This document shows positions 1 through 6,285 of a DNA stretch of 6,332 nucleotides, in pieces; the stretch's first letter is position 1; the number at the start of each line of letters is the position of its first letter. The stretch is from contig JALAGR010000060.1 of assembly GCA_022712335.1 (NCBI GenBank), positions 1 through 6,332 on the forward strand, in the 5' to 3' direction. Origin of the DNA: Pediococcus sp. (GTDB taxonomy: Bacteria > Bacillota > Bacilli > Lactobacillales > Lactobacillaceae). The notes under the pieces are model-generated. The model was not told where the DNA came from. It searched no databases and saw only the letters and a program-made list of their open reading frames with translations. The translations under genes were made by a program, and so were the position numbers.

Positions 1-1
1 C

Positions 2-307
2 GAATGTGAACAGATTGCTGACGAATTGACGGCGGCAGGAGAAAAGGGCACATTGATTCGAACTGAAAACCAACGTTTGGTCGAAGGAACGATTGTTGTG
101 CCTTCATTCCTCGCTAAGGGTCTAGAGTTTGATTCAGTTATTGTGTGGAATACTTCAGCTGAAATTTATCAGACCAATCGCGATGAACAATTGCTATACA
201 CAATTTGTTCTAGAGCAATGCACCGTTTACTAGTGGTTGCAGAAGATAACAACCTTAGTCCATTGATTACTAAAATTCCTAGTCACTTATATACCTCAGA
301 AGCTTAA
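2..307 (+). CDS. helD: C-terminal end of a UvrD-like helicase, probably RNA polymerase recycling factor HelD (5' partial)
   Basis: Only the last 101 codons lie in the window; the frame is open from base 2 and ends at TAA 305-307, so the gene starts upstream. The fragment is the end of a superfamily 1 helicase C-terminal domain. Residues 38-44 of the fragment (AKGLEFD), followed by SVIVW, match motif V. Residues 64-76 (LLYTICSRAMHRL) match motif VI, with R71 as the expected arginine finger. The short tail ending about 25 residues after motif VI, with LSPLI near the end, suits Gram-positive HelD, an ATP-driven factor that releases RNA polymerase from stalled or terminated complexes, better than UvrD or PcrA, which carry longer C-terminal tails. 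An in-frame TTG at 26 is internal and not a start. The N-terminal RNA polymerase-binding part that would prove HelD is not visible, so another UvrD/Rep-type helicase remains possible. Confidence 0.75.
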   Translation, partial: ECEQIADELTAAGEKGTLIRTENQRLVEGTIVVPSFLAKGLEFDSVIVWNTSAEIYQTNRDEQLLYTICSRAMHRLLVVAEDNNLSPLITKIPSHLYTSEA

Positions 308-325
308 TATCTTAAAATTTGTACT

Positions 326-367
326 AAAAGAGCTTAAGAAAAAATAATCTTATCTAAAGCTCTTTTT
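326..367 (+). terminator. Rho-independent terminator of the helicase gene
   Basis: AAAAGAGCTT (326-335) is repeated inverted as AAGCTCTTTT (357-366), giving a 10-bp stem around a 21-nt loop, with a T-rich right arm running on to 367. It begins 18 bp after the helicase stop codon. The stem is AT-rich, so termination may be incomplete. Confidence 0.7.
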
Positions 368-376
368 CTTATATTT

Positions 377-385
377 TGCTATAGT
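377..385 (+). promoter_or_regulatory. Extended -10 promoter of alsSD
   Basis: TGC TATAGT (377-385) is an extended -10 element: TG one base upstream of a hexamer differing from TATAAT at one position. It lies 40 bp before the alsS start codon and predicts a transcription start near 391-393. No convincing -35 hexamer exists at the usual spacing, where the sequence belongs to the terminator of the preceding gene. This fits a promoter relying on the extended -10. Confidence 0.55.
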
Positions 386-390
386 AGGTA

Positions 391-404
391 TGTAATCACT
401 TTCA
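391..404 (+). promoter_or_regulatory. cre-like operator (CcpA site) at the alsS transcription start
   Basis: TGTAATCACTTTCA fits the catabolite-responsive element consensus TGWAANCGNTNWCA with a single mismatch, A for G in the central CG. It sits directly downstream of the extended -10 element, over the predicted start site. CcpA bound there would be expected to repress by blocking RNA polymerase. The match and position are seen; binding by CcpA is inferred. Confidence 0.55.
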
Positions 405-425
405 AAATCCAAAGGAGAAAAAATA

Positions 426-2102
426 ATGATTCAAAGCAGTTATACAGGATCGGACTCGATCCTCGATAGTTTGATTAACCATGATGTTCCGTACATTTTT
501 GGTATCCCTGGTGCGAAAATTGATTTGTTATTTGAACAATTAGAACACTCCAATCGTGCTAAAAAACCAAAATTAATTATTACAAGACATGAACAAAATG
601 CAGCATTTATGGCCGCAGGTGTTGGCCGGATTACGGGTAAACCTGGTGTGGTTTTAACAACTTCAGGACCCGGTGTCGGAAACCTTGCGACCGGCTTAGT
701 AACAGCTACAGCTGAAGGGGACCCTGTTTTGGCAATCGGTGGACAAGTTCCCCGTAATGACTTATTGCGCCTGACACATCAGAGTATGCGAAATGCTGCT
801 TTGTTCGAACCCATCACAAAATTTAGTGTGGAAGTTCAAGAACCTGAAAATATTTCTGAAGTTTTAGCAAATGCTTACCGAGCTGCTGAATCATCAAAGC
901 AAGGTGCTAGTTTTGTGAGTTTTCCACAAGATGTTGTTAATGCACCGGTTAATTCACGTCCAATCAAGCCTTTGAAGAAACCAATCCTTGGACCAGCTAG
1001 TCCAGTTGAAATCGAAGAATTGGCAAAAGCAATTCGTAATGCACAACTTCCAGTATTACTCTTAGGGATGCGTGCATCTTCACCTGAAGTGACGCAAGCG
1101 GTTCGCGAATTAGTTCGCGCTGCTGATTTACCAGTTGTGGAAACTTTCCAAGGTGCCGGAATTATTTCGCATGACTTAGAAGATCATTTTTATGGCCGCG
1201 TAGGACTTTTCCGCAACCAACCTGGGGATAAGTTATTAAAACACAGTGATTTAGTAATTACCGTGGGTTACGATGCTATCGAATACGAACCTCGTAACTG
1301 GAATGCCGAAGGAGAAGGTCAAATCATCGTGATTGACGATTCTCCATCTGAAATTGACCATAACTTTGAACCTGAAAAGGAATTAGTTGGCGACATTGCA
1401 CAAACATTAAATCTATTAACACCACACCTTGAAGACTACCAAGTCAGCCAAGATGGTGAACAATATCTAGAAACATTACGTGAAATTCAAAATAAACAAG
1501 ACTTACCACCAGAACCTAAAAAGGATTCGAAGCGAATTCATCCATTGTCAATTATTTCAGCGCTTCAATATCGGGTTGATGATGACATGACGGTTTCCGT
1601 TGATGTAGGTAGTTTCTATATTTGGATGGCACGTCACTTTAGAAGTTACCAACCACGCCATTTACTATTTAGTAATGGGATGCAAACGTTGGGTGTAGCT
1701 CTACCATGGGCAATTTCAGCTGCGTTATTACGTCCGAATAGTAAATCTGTTTCAGTATCTGGGGATGGTGGATTCCTCTTCTCAGCTCAAGAACTCGAAA
1801 CAGCCGTACGTGAAAAACTAAACATCGTTCATATTATCTGGAACGATGGATACTATGACATGGTTAAGTTCCAAGAAGAAATCAAATATGGTCACTCAGC
1901 GGGTGTTGATTTTGGCTCAGTTGATTTTGTTAAGTTAGCAGAAGGATTTGGAGCAAAGGGTCTCCGTGTAGAAAGCCCAGATGATTTGGGTAAGGTCCTT
2001 GATGAAGCGTTCCAAACAGAAGGACCAGTAGTTGTGGATATTCCAGTTGATTACTCAGATAACATCAAATTGGGACAATCACTTCTTCCTGATCAACTAT
2101 AG
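426..2102 (+). CDS. alsS: Catabolic acetolactate synthase AlsS
   Basis: This 558-residue thiamine-diphosphate enzyme condenses two pyruvates to (S)-2-acetolactate with loss of CO2 in the cytoplasm. The N-terminal pyrimidine-binding domain contains FGIPGAKID (25-33), typical of catabolic enzymes of the AlsS/BudB type, and RHEQNAAF (54-61) with E56 as the cofactor-activating glutamate; Q119 lies in a conserved HQS. A central domain spans roughly 190-330. The C-terminal domain holds the GDG motif at 446-448 with N473 completing the metal/diphosphate-binding signature. I see no RFDDR-type FAD segment of the anabolic IlvB enzymes, no quinone or membrane tail, and no IlvN subunit gene nearby, which argues for the FAD-independent catabolic form. 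The start is ATG 426, eight bases after AAAGGAG (411-417). The next gene, acetolactate decarboxylase, supports the call and argues against pyruvate oxidase, a paralogue of similar length. Confidence 0.95.
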   Translation: MIQSSYTGSDSILDSLINHDVPYIFGIPGAKIDLLFEQLEHSNRAKKPKLIITRHEQNAAFMAAGVGRITGKPGVVLTTSGPGVGNLATGLVTATAEGDPVLAIGGQVPRNDLLRLTHQSMRNAALFEPITKFSVEVQEPENISEVLANAYRAAESSKQGASFVSFPQDVVNAPVNSRPIKPLKKPILGPASPVEIEELAKAIRNAQLPVLLLGMRASSPEVTQAVRELVRAADLPVVETFQGAGIISHDLEDHFYGRVGLFRNQPGDKLLKHSDLVITVGYDAIEYEPRNWNAEGEGQIIVIDDSPSEIDHNFEPEKELVGDIAQTLNLLTPHLEDYQVSQDGEQYLETLREIQNKQDLPPEPKKDSKRIHPLSIISALQYRVDDDMTVSVDVGSFYIWMARHFRSYQPRHLLFSNGMQTLGVALPWAISAALLRPNSKSVSVSGDGGFLFSAQELETAVREKLNIVHIIWNDGYYDMVKFQEEIKYGHSAGVDFGSVDFVKLAEGFGAKGLRVESPDDLGKVLDEAFQTEGPVVVDIPVDYSDNIKLGQSLLPDQL

Positions 2103-2107
2103 GAGGT
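2101..2107 (+). promoter_or_regulatory. alsD ribosome binding site overlapping the alsS stop codon
   Basis: AGGAGGT starts inside the alsS TAG (2100-2102) and ends seven bases before the alsD ATG at 2115. This consensus-strength site in a 12-bp gap indicates that the two genes are translated from one mRNA. Confidence 0.85.
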
Positions 2108-2114
2108 CATTTGA

Positions 2115-2819
2115 ATGGCAAAATTATTTCAGCACGGAACATTAGCAATGCTGGTTGATGGACTCTTTGGTGGTACGATTGCAGTTTCAGAATTACTTAA
2201 GCATGGTGATTTCGGAATTGGAACAGCTGAAGGGCTCAATGGGGAATTAATTATTCTAGATGGTGTTCCATATCAAGCATTATCAGATGGAACGGTGAAC
2301 ATTATTGAAGATGACGAACTTCTTCCATTTGCAAACGTCAACAAGGCGGATTTTGAAGGACGAGCCGTATTATCAGAGATTGGTATGGAAGATGTGGATG
2401 CGACACTTGCTAAGGAATTGTCATATCAAAATACATTTGTGGCAATTAAAATTAGCGGAACTTTTAGTAAGGTACAAACGCGAGTGGTAAGTAAGCAAGA
2501 ACGTCCATACCCAACTCTTAGTGAAACAGCTTCCAAACAAAAAGTTTTTAATGCTGAAGATGTTAGAGGAACGGTGGTCGGTTACTATACACCAGGTTTA
2601 TTTCATGGTGCTGGGGTGGCTGGAATGCATTTGCACTTCATTGATGATCAACATGAATTTGGTGGACATTTACTTGATTTTAAAGCAGACCAAGTTAAAC
2701 TTTCTTGGCAATTATTAGACGGACTAGATCTTAACTTACCAATTCAAGATGCTGAATTTATGGCGCATAAAGCAAGTGATGCAGAAAAAATCCAGCAATC
2801 AATTTCTGAGTCTGAATAA
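2115..2819 (+). CDS. alsD: Alpha-acetolactate decarboxylase AlsD (BudA)
   Basis: The 234-residue product decarboxylates 2-acetolactate to acetoin, the second step of the overflow pathway begun by AlsS. Length and sequence fit the cytoplasmic acetolactate decarboxylase family. The metal site is clear: H172 and H174 in GMHLHF and H185 in GGHLLDF have the same 13-residue spacing as H194, H196 and H207 of the Brevibacillus (Bacillus) brevis enzyme. R123 in VQTR sits 49 residues before the first histidine, like catalytic R145 there. E44 in GELI probably corresponds to E65, and the glutamates in the last few residues may supply the C-terminal catalytic Glu. It lies 12 bp after alsS with its ribosome binding site over the alsS stop, so it belongs to the same operon under the same cre-controlled promoter. 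No signal peptide is present. No Rho-independent terminator follows. Confidence 0.95.
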   Translation: MAKLFQHGTLAMLVDGLFGGTIAVSELLKHGDFGIGTAEGLNGELIILDGVPYQALSDGTVNIIEDDELLPFANVNKADFEGRAVLSEIGMEDVDATLAKELSYQNTFVAIKISGTFSKVQTRVVSKQERPYPTLSETASKQKVFNAEDVRGTVVGYYTPGLFHGAGVAGMHLHFIDDQHEFGGHLLDFKADQVKLSWQLLDGLDLNLPIQDAEFMAHKASDAEKIQQSISESE

Positions 2820-2831
2820 TTGAATTATCTA

Positions 2832-2840
2832 TGCTAGAAT
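2832..2840 (+). promoter_or_regulatory. Possible extended -10 promoter of coaA
   Basis: TGC TAGAAT (2832-2840) is an extended -10 element with one mismatch to TATAAT, 32 bp before the coaA ATG. A poor -35 candidate, CTGAAT (2812-2817), lies 17 bp upstream inside the end of alsD. It could give coaA expression independent of alsSD. Confidence 0.4.
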
Positions 2841-2860
2841 AGACGTAATTTTTTGAAGAC

Positions 2861-2865
2861 GAGGA
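2861..2865 (+). promoter_or_regulatory. coaA ribosome binding site fixing the start at ATG 2873
   Basis: GAGGA ends seven bases before ATG 2873, a normal spacing. The in-frame TTG at 2867, two codons earlier, lies only one base after it and cannot be used efficiently. The ATG is therefore chosen as the start. Confidence 0.75.
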
Positions 2866-2872
2866 ATTGGAA

Positions 2873-3790
2873 ATGGAAGCACGAGGTTATTTTGAGTTCA
2901 AACGAGAAGAATGGCAAAATTTATCCAAACGAGCCGAGTTACCATTAACGAAGCAACAATTGGCGGATATTAAAGCGCTGAATGACCAAATCTCATTGGA
3001 GGATGTTCAGGATGTTTACGTGCCACTAGTGCAATTGCTCCAAAAAAAGTATACTGATTTTGAAAAATGGAACCAAGATAAACTAGATTTCTTGCAGTTA
3101 CCAGTTAAAAAGACTCCTTTTATTATTGGGATTTCTGGAAGTGTCGCTGTTGGGAAAAGTACGACAGCGCGCTTATTGCAAGTTTTGTTGAGCAACTGGT
3201 TTACAAATTTAAAAACGCAATTGATTACTACGGACGGATTTTTGTATCCGACAGCTGAACTTGAACGTCGTGATATTTTGGACCGAAAAGGATTTCCGGA
3301 AAGCTACGATATGAAATCGTTGATTAAATTTTTAAGCGACGTGAAAAGTGGCAAAAAGAAAATCAAGGTTCCCAAGTATTCTCACCAAGTTTATGACATT
3401 GTGGAAAATGAATTTGATGTAATTGATCAACCAGATATTTTAATTGTGGAAGGCATCAACGTTTTGCAATTGCCAGCCAATGAAACAATCTATGTGAGCG
3501 ACTTCTTTGACTGGTCGATCTATGTTGATGCTGATGCCAACTTGATTGAAAAATGGTTCTTAGAACGTTTCGGGGTTCTACTGGATACAGCTTTCCATGA
3601 TCCAACTAGCTATTACTACCGGTACGCTAAATTACCACGTGCGGAAGCTTTTGAAATGGCACACAAGATTTGGCGCGATATCAATTTGAAGAATTTAGAA
3701 GAGTTCATCTTACCAACTCGTTTTAGAGCGGACGTGATTTTGCATAAAACTGAGGGACATGTAATGGATAATATATTGGTAAGAGTTTAA
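2873..3790 (+). CDS. coaA: Type I pantothenate kinase CoaA
   Basis: The 305-residue product phosphorylates pantothenate with ATP to 4'-phosphopantothenate, the first and usually controlling step of coenzyme A synthesis in the cytoplasm. The length fits the family. The Walker A loop is GSVAVGKST (89-97, with K95), preceded by the conserved FIIGIS. Relative to the E. coli enzyme the numbering shifts by six: D121 in TTDGFLYP matches catalytic D127, R100 matches R106 and H171 in KYSHQVYD matches H177. The last two take part in CoA feedback inhibition, so product control is probably retained. The conserved YYYRYAKL segment and the final ILPTR stretch are also present. The gene lies 53 bp after alsD on the same strand with a possible weak promoter of its own; read-through from alsSD is likely because no terminator intervenes. 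A strong terminator follows the TAA. Nothing appears broken. Confidence 0.95.
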   Translation: MEARGYFEFKREEWQNLSKRAELPLTKQQLADIKALNDQISLEDVQDVYVPLVQLLQKKYTDFEKWNQDKLDFLQLPVKKTPFIIGISGSVAVGKSTTARLLQVLLSNWFTNLKTQLITTDGFLYPTAELERRDILDRKGFPESYDMKSLIKFLSDVKSGKKKIKVPKYSHQVYDIVENEFDVIDQPDILIVEGINVLQLPANETIYVSDFFDWSIYVDADANLIEKWFLERFGVLLDTAFHDPTSYYYRYAKLPRAEAFEMAHKIWRDINLKNLEEFILPTRFRADVILHKTEGHVMDNILVRV

Positions 3791-3827
3791 AAAAGGCGTG
3801 ATTACTTAAATGTAATCACGTCTTTTT
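3790..3827 (+). terminator. Strong bidirectional terminator between coaA and the convergent sulfotransferase gene
   Basis: A 16-bp stem pairs 3790-3805 (five A, then GGCGTGATTAC) with 3812-3827 (GTAATCACGTC, then five T), with one G-T wobble and a 6-nt loop. The arms end in A and T runs, so the hairpin works in both directions. It starts in the coaA stop codon and lies five bases beyond the stop of the minus-strand gene. Confidence 0.9.
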
Positions 3828-3832
3828 GTGTG

Positions 3833-5464
3833 CTATTTAGTTGCGTCAAAATGATAGTTACTTGGATAGAAATTAATACGGTAAGCTCGATAGGCGTAAG
3901 TTTTATCATGGGCGCTAGAAGTAAGTGTCATGTTGAAAACTTGTGTGCCATTGGCATCGACTTCGATGACATTCGATTCTTGACCATCTTTTTTATAACC
4001 AAAATCAACTAAGGTATTTCCATTATTCAGGCGTTGAGCATAACCGATAATGCTAGTGAAGTTTGAAGCTCCTAAAGTTTTTCCGTACGACCATTTTTGT
4101 TTAACGGTCATGTGTTTAAGATCGATTTGATATTCAGTGGCAGTCGAATATTTTCCCGAAGTTTTCTTGTTGCCATTTTTAACAGCAATGTTATTGTCAT
4201 ACAGCATAATGCTTTCTTTACCGTTACTTTGGTTTAAAAGATAAACACCATGTTGACCACCGGTAACTTTGGTTCCTTTAGCCACGGATAATATTTTGCT
4301 ACGGTATTTTACAGGCCAACTACTTTTGGCTTTCCCAGAGAAAATCCACTGAATTTTTCCAGTTTTATAATTCATCTGCATAACTAAGTCTTGATTCCGA
4401 GTAGAGATTAATAGATTGCCGGTTTTAGCATTGTAATCTAAGGCATTCATATGAAGCCAATCAATCCCAATGCTACCATCAATGGCTTTTTGTTTACTAT
4501 TTTTGTACATACTAGTAGGCAAGATTTTTTTGAAATTTAAAACACGATCAATGTGACCCGTTTTGCGATTCAATTCAATTACGGTATCTTCGGTGTACTT
4601 GCTACCATCGGATACGGTAAGCAAAAGATTACCGTTTGGTAATTCAGCTAAATCATGATGAATGACAGTTACTTCATGTTTGAGATTACCGCCTAGAGTT
4701 CCATCAAAAGTATATTGTCGATAAATGCGACCGAGATAATCAGTTTCAGTTAAAACATTATATTTCCCAGAATTCGTGGCTTTATTTAAAACCATGATGT
4801 GCCCATTTTTTAACTGTTCAAACATGTGCTGACTCCAATTGGACGAGTACCAGCGAATTTGACCGTCAGCATCCACGGCATAGACTTGCTTGGTAGTACG
4901 ATCGATCAAAGTTAGATTATTTTTTCCAATTTTCATTTTACTTTTATCGTTCTTGGAAACTTTAATATCAGATTGATTTAAATAAGTTGGAAGTTTACCA
5001 GTTTGAATCTTAATGGTTTTGGTAGTAGTTTTTCCATTTTTGAATTTAGCCGTTATTTTAACGGTATTTTTATAGTCAGCATAGAGTCCGACAACTGGAA
5101 CTTGGTGTTGCTTGTTGTAACCTTTAACACTATTGGTAATGGACGTTTTCGAAGTTTTTCCTACTACTGTGTAACTAACTTTAGCTTTTTGGTTGGTTTT
5201 AAAGTAGACCAACGCAGTTAAAGGAGAAGTCTTGTACGGATTAGCTTTAATGTAGGGATTTTTCAGAGTATAGTCGCCATTTTTTACAATCTTGGCATAT
5301 TTCTGAGTAAGCTTTTGAGTACTGTTACTAGTAATCAGTTTTACGCCTAGATTTTTGGTGATTTGACGGTTAGATAAGATGTCTTTATTTTGAGTTTTGA
5401 TATAAATTAAACCGGAAATAGCAACTAAGATGATAACGATGATTAACGCTTTAACTTTTTTCAT
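3833..5464 (-). CDS. assT: Arylsulfate sulfotransferase (ASST) family protein, membrane-anchored, cysteine-free
   Basis: The 543-residue protein belongs to the bacterial aryl-sulfate sulfotransferases, which move sulfate from a phenolic sulfate ester to another phenol without PAPS. Residues 6-22 form one hydrophobic segment after a KKVK start; there is no lipobox Cys and no clear cleavage motif, so an N-terminal anchor with the enzyme outside the cell is likely. Residues about 64-158 resemble the ASST N-terminal beta domain (NPYKTSPLTALVYF at 75-88; GLYADYKNTV at 126-135). The rest is a beta-propeller with recurring NGN/TGN turns (277-279, 349-350, 481-483). Compared with E. coli CFT073 AssT (H252, H356, R374, H436), likely equivalents are H269 or H270, H338, R356 (the same 18-residue gap after H338) and H405 in GGQHG, the expected sulfated histidine. 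There is no cysteine, so the disulfide of the E. coli enzyme is absent. The start is ATG 5464, eight bases after AAAGGA. The substrate in this organism is unknown. Confidence 0.85.
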   Translation of the reverse strand: MKKVKALIIVIILVAISGLIYIKTQNKDILSNRQITKNLGVKLITSNSTQKLTQKYAKIVKNGDYTLKNPYIKANPYKTSPLTALVYFKTNQKAKVSYTVVGKTSKTSITNSVKGYNKQHQVPVVGLYADYKNTVKITAKFKNGKTTTKTIKIQTGKLPTYLNQSDIKVSKNDKSKMKIGKNNLTLIDRTTKQVYAVDADGQIRWYSSNWSQHMFEQLKNGHIMVLNKATNSGKYNVLTETDYLGRIYRQYTFDGTLGGNLKHEVTVIHHDLAELPNGNLLLTVSDGSKYTEDTVIELNRKTGHIDRVLNFKKILPTSMYKNSKQKAIDGSIGIDWLHMNALDYNAKTGNLLISTRNQDLVMQMNYKTGKIQWIFSGKAKSSWPVKYRSKILSVAKGTKVTGGQHGVYLLNQSNGKESIMLYDNNIAVKNGNKKTSGKYSTATEYQIDLKHMTVKQKWSYGKTLGASNFTSIIGYAQRLNNGNTLVDFGYKKDGQESNVIEVDANGTQVFNMTLTSSAHDKTYAYRAYRINFYPSNYHFDATK

Positions 5465-5472
5465 TTAGCCAA

Positions 5473-5478
5473 TCCTTT
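5473..5478 (-). promoter_or_regulatory. Ribosome binding site of the sulfotransferase gene
   Basis: On the minus strand AAAGGA ends eight bases before ATG 5464-5462, supporting the chosen start. The remaining spacer up to the regulator gene (5479-5581) shows no convincing promoter or terminator; TATATT (5539-5534, minus) is a possible -10 hexamer but has no -35 partner. Confidence 0.7.
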
Positions 5479-5581
5479 CTTTTTCAACAAAGTATTGACT
5501 AGTCTAACGAGTAGTTGTGTTTACTTCATGAAAAATATAGGACCATTTTCAAGCTTTTTTGTGGCTAAAATTTAAAGCAAA

Positions 5582-6268
5582 TCATAAGTTGCTTGTGGAT
5601 AAGAGTAATTTATCGATGTCATTAATCTTGATTTGATGATGCCCCAGTTTGGAAATTAATTGTTGTTCGTCCCACTGGCTTAAATAGCGACTGATTGTTT
5701 CTGGGGAAGTTCCTAAAAGGGTAGCTAGGTCCTTGTTCTTAAGTGGTAAACGAACTGGGTTTTGCTTTAAGGCCGAGACAGTTTCGACTAAATAATTAGC
5801 AAAACGACTTGCGACGGACTCGGTGTTTGATTTAGTCGTTTGACGTTCCAATTCTAGGAGTCGGTTTCCCAGTGTATTCATCACGTTGATACCGATTTGG
5901 GGATAACTAGTGAGTAGATTTTGAAAATCAGTCCGATTAATTGAACAAATGGTAGTCGGAGTTAATGTGATTGCTGTGGAATTATGCTCGGACTGGTTAA
6001 ATAATGCAGCTTCACCATTGATATCTCCTGCTTGGAGGAGGTATAAAATTTGTTCTTTACCATTTTCAGCAGTTCGAAAAACCTTGGTTTGACCGTTGGC
6101 AATGATGGTAAGGGCATCGATGCGATCTCCAGCACGGTATAAAACAGTATTGGCTGGAAGTTGGCGATGGTTTACGATCGATTCGACCGCCTCCGTTTGT
6201 TCAGAAGTTAAGTTTTTAAAAATTGGTACAAGTGATACACAGTGATGTTGACTAAGATGTTCAGACAA
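5582..6268 (-). CDS. Crp/Fnr-family transcription regulator, FLP-like (two cysteines)
   Basis: The 228-residue protein has the Crp/Fnr layout: a cyclic-nucleotide-type beta-roll (about 15-120, with AGDINGEAALF at 80-90), a dimerisation helix (about 125-150) and a winged helix-turn-helix (about 175-215). The recognition helix SPETISRYL (188-196) carries E190, S193 and R194 in the order of FNR E209, S212 and R213, which read TTGAT-type half-sites. The nucleotide pocket lacks the Arg-Ser pair of E. coli CRP (NSTA at 96-99), so cAMP binding is unlikely. Only two cysteines exist, C10 and C108: too few for an FNR iron-sulfur cluster, but like C5 and C112 of Lactobacillus casei FLP, which form a redox-sensitive disulfide. 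An FLP-like thiol switch is therefore a reasonable inference. The start is TTG 6268, chosen for its ribosome binding site; no ATG lies nearby in frame. The sulfotransferase gene follows 117 bp downstream. Confidence 0.85.
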   Translation of the reverse strand: MSEHLSQHHCVSLVPIFKNLTSEQTEAVESIVNHRQLPANTVLYRAGDRIDALTIIANGQTKVFRTAENGKEQILYLLQAGDINGEAALFNQSEHNSTAITLTPTTICSINRTDFQNLLTSYPQIGINVMNTLGNRLLELERQTTKSNTESVASRFANYLVETVSALKQNPVRLPLKNKDLATLLGTSPETISRYLSQWDEQQLISKLGHHQIKINDIDKLLLSTSNL

Positions 6269-6276
6269 AATAAATA

Positions 6277-6284
6277 CCTCCTTT
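6277..6284 (-). promoter_or_regulatory. Ribosome binding site supporting the TTG start of the regulator
   Basis: On the minus strand AAAGGAGG, a near-perfect Shine-Dalgarno sequence, ends eight bases before TTG 6268-6266. The first in-frame ATG is at codon 130, deep in the protein, so the TTG start is well supported. It lies directly beside the putative insertion-sequence end that starts at 6286. Confidence 0.85.
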
Positions 6285-6285
6285 A

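Noticed and set aside
426..2102. Pyruvate oxidase instead of acetolactate synthase
   Set aside because: The two share fold and length, but the GIPGAKID motif, the absence of an FAD-type segment and the adjacent acetolactate decarboxylase gene favour catabolic acetolactate synthase.
2305..2490. Open frame of 61 codons inside alsD
   Set aside because: It lies fully within alsD in another frame, has no sensible ribosome binding site and encodes no recognisable protein.
2521..2718. Open frame of 65 codons inside alsD
   Set aside because: It is a shadow of the alsD coding sequence, including the metal-binding His region; no independent signal.
2867..2872. TTG start for coaA two codons upstream
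   Set aside because: The ribosome binding site GAGGA ends only one base before this TTG but at normal spacing from ATG 2873.
3830..4012. Plus-strand open frame of 60 codons after coaA
   Set aside because: It is antisense to the conserved C-terminal end of the sulfotransferase, starts within the region after the terminator and has no ribosome binding site.
5003..5221. Plus-strand open frame of 72 codons
   Set aside because: It is antisense to the N-terminal domain of the sulfotransferase; its low-complexity sequence reflects the opposite strand.
5497..5504. GACTAGTC palindrome upstream of the sulfotransferase as an operator
   Set aside because: It is only eight bases, does not extend on either side and does not match FNR, CRP or cre consensus, so chance is sufficient.
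5505..5581. Terminator after the Crp/Fnr gene
   Set aside because: Only a short GCTTT/AAAGC pairing and a CCA/TGG pairing were found on the minus strand, without a following T-run; neither makes a stable hairpin.
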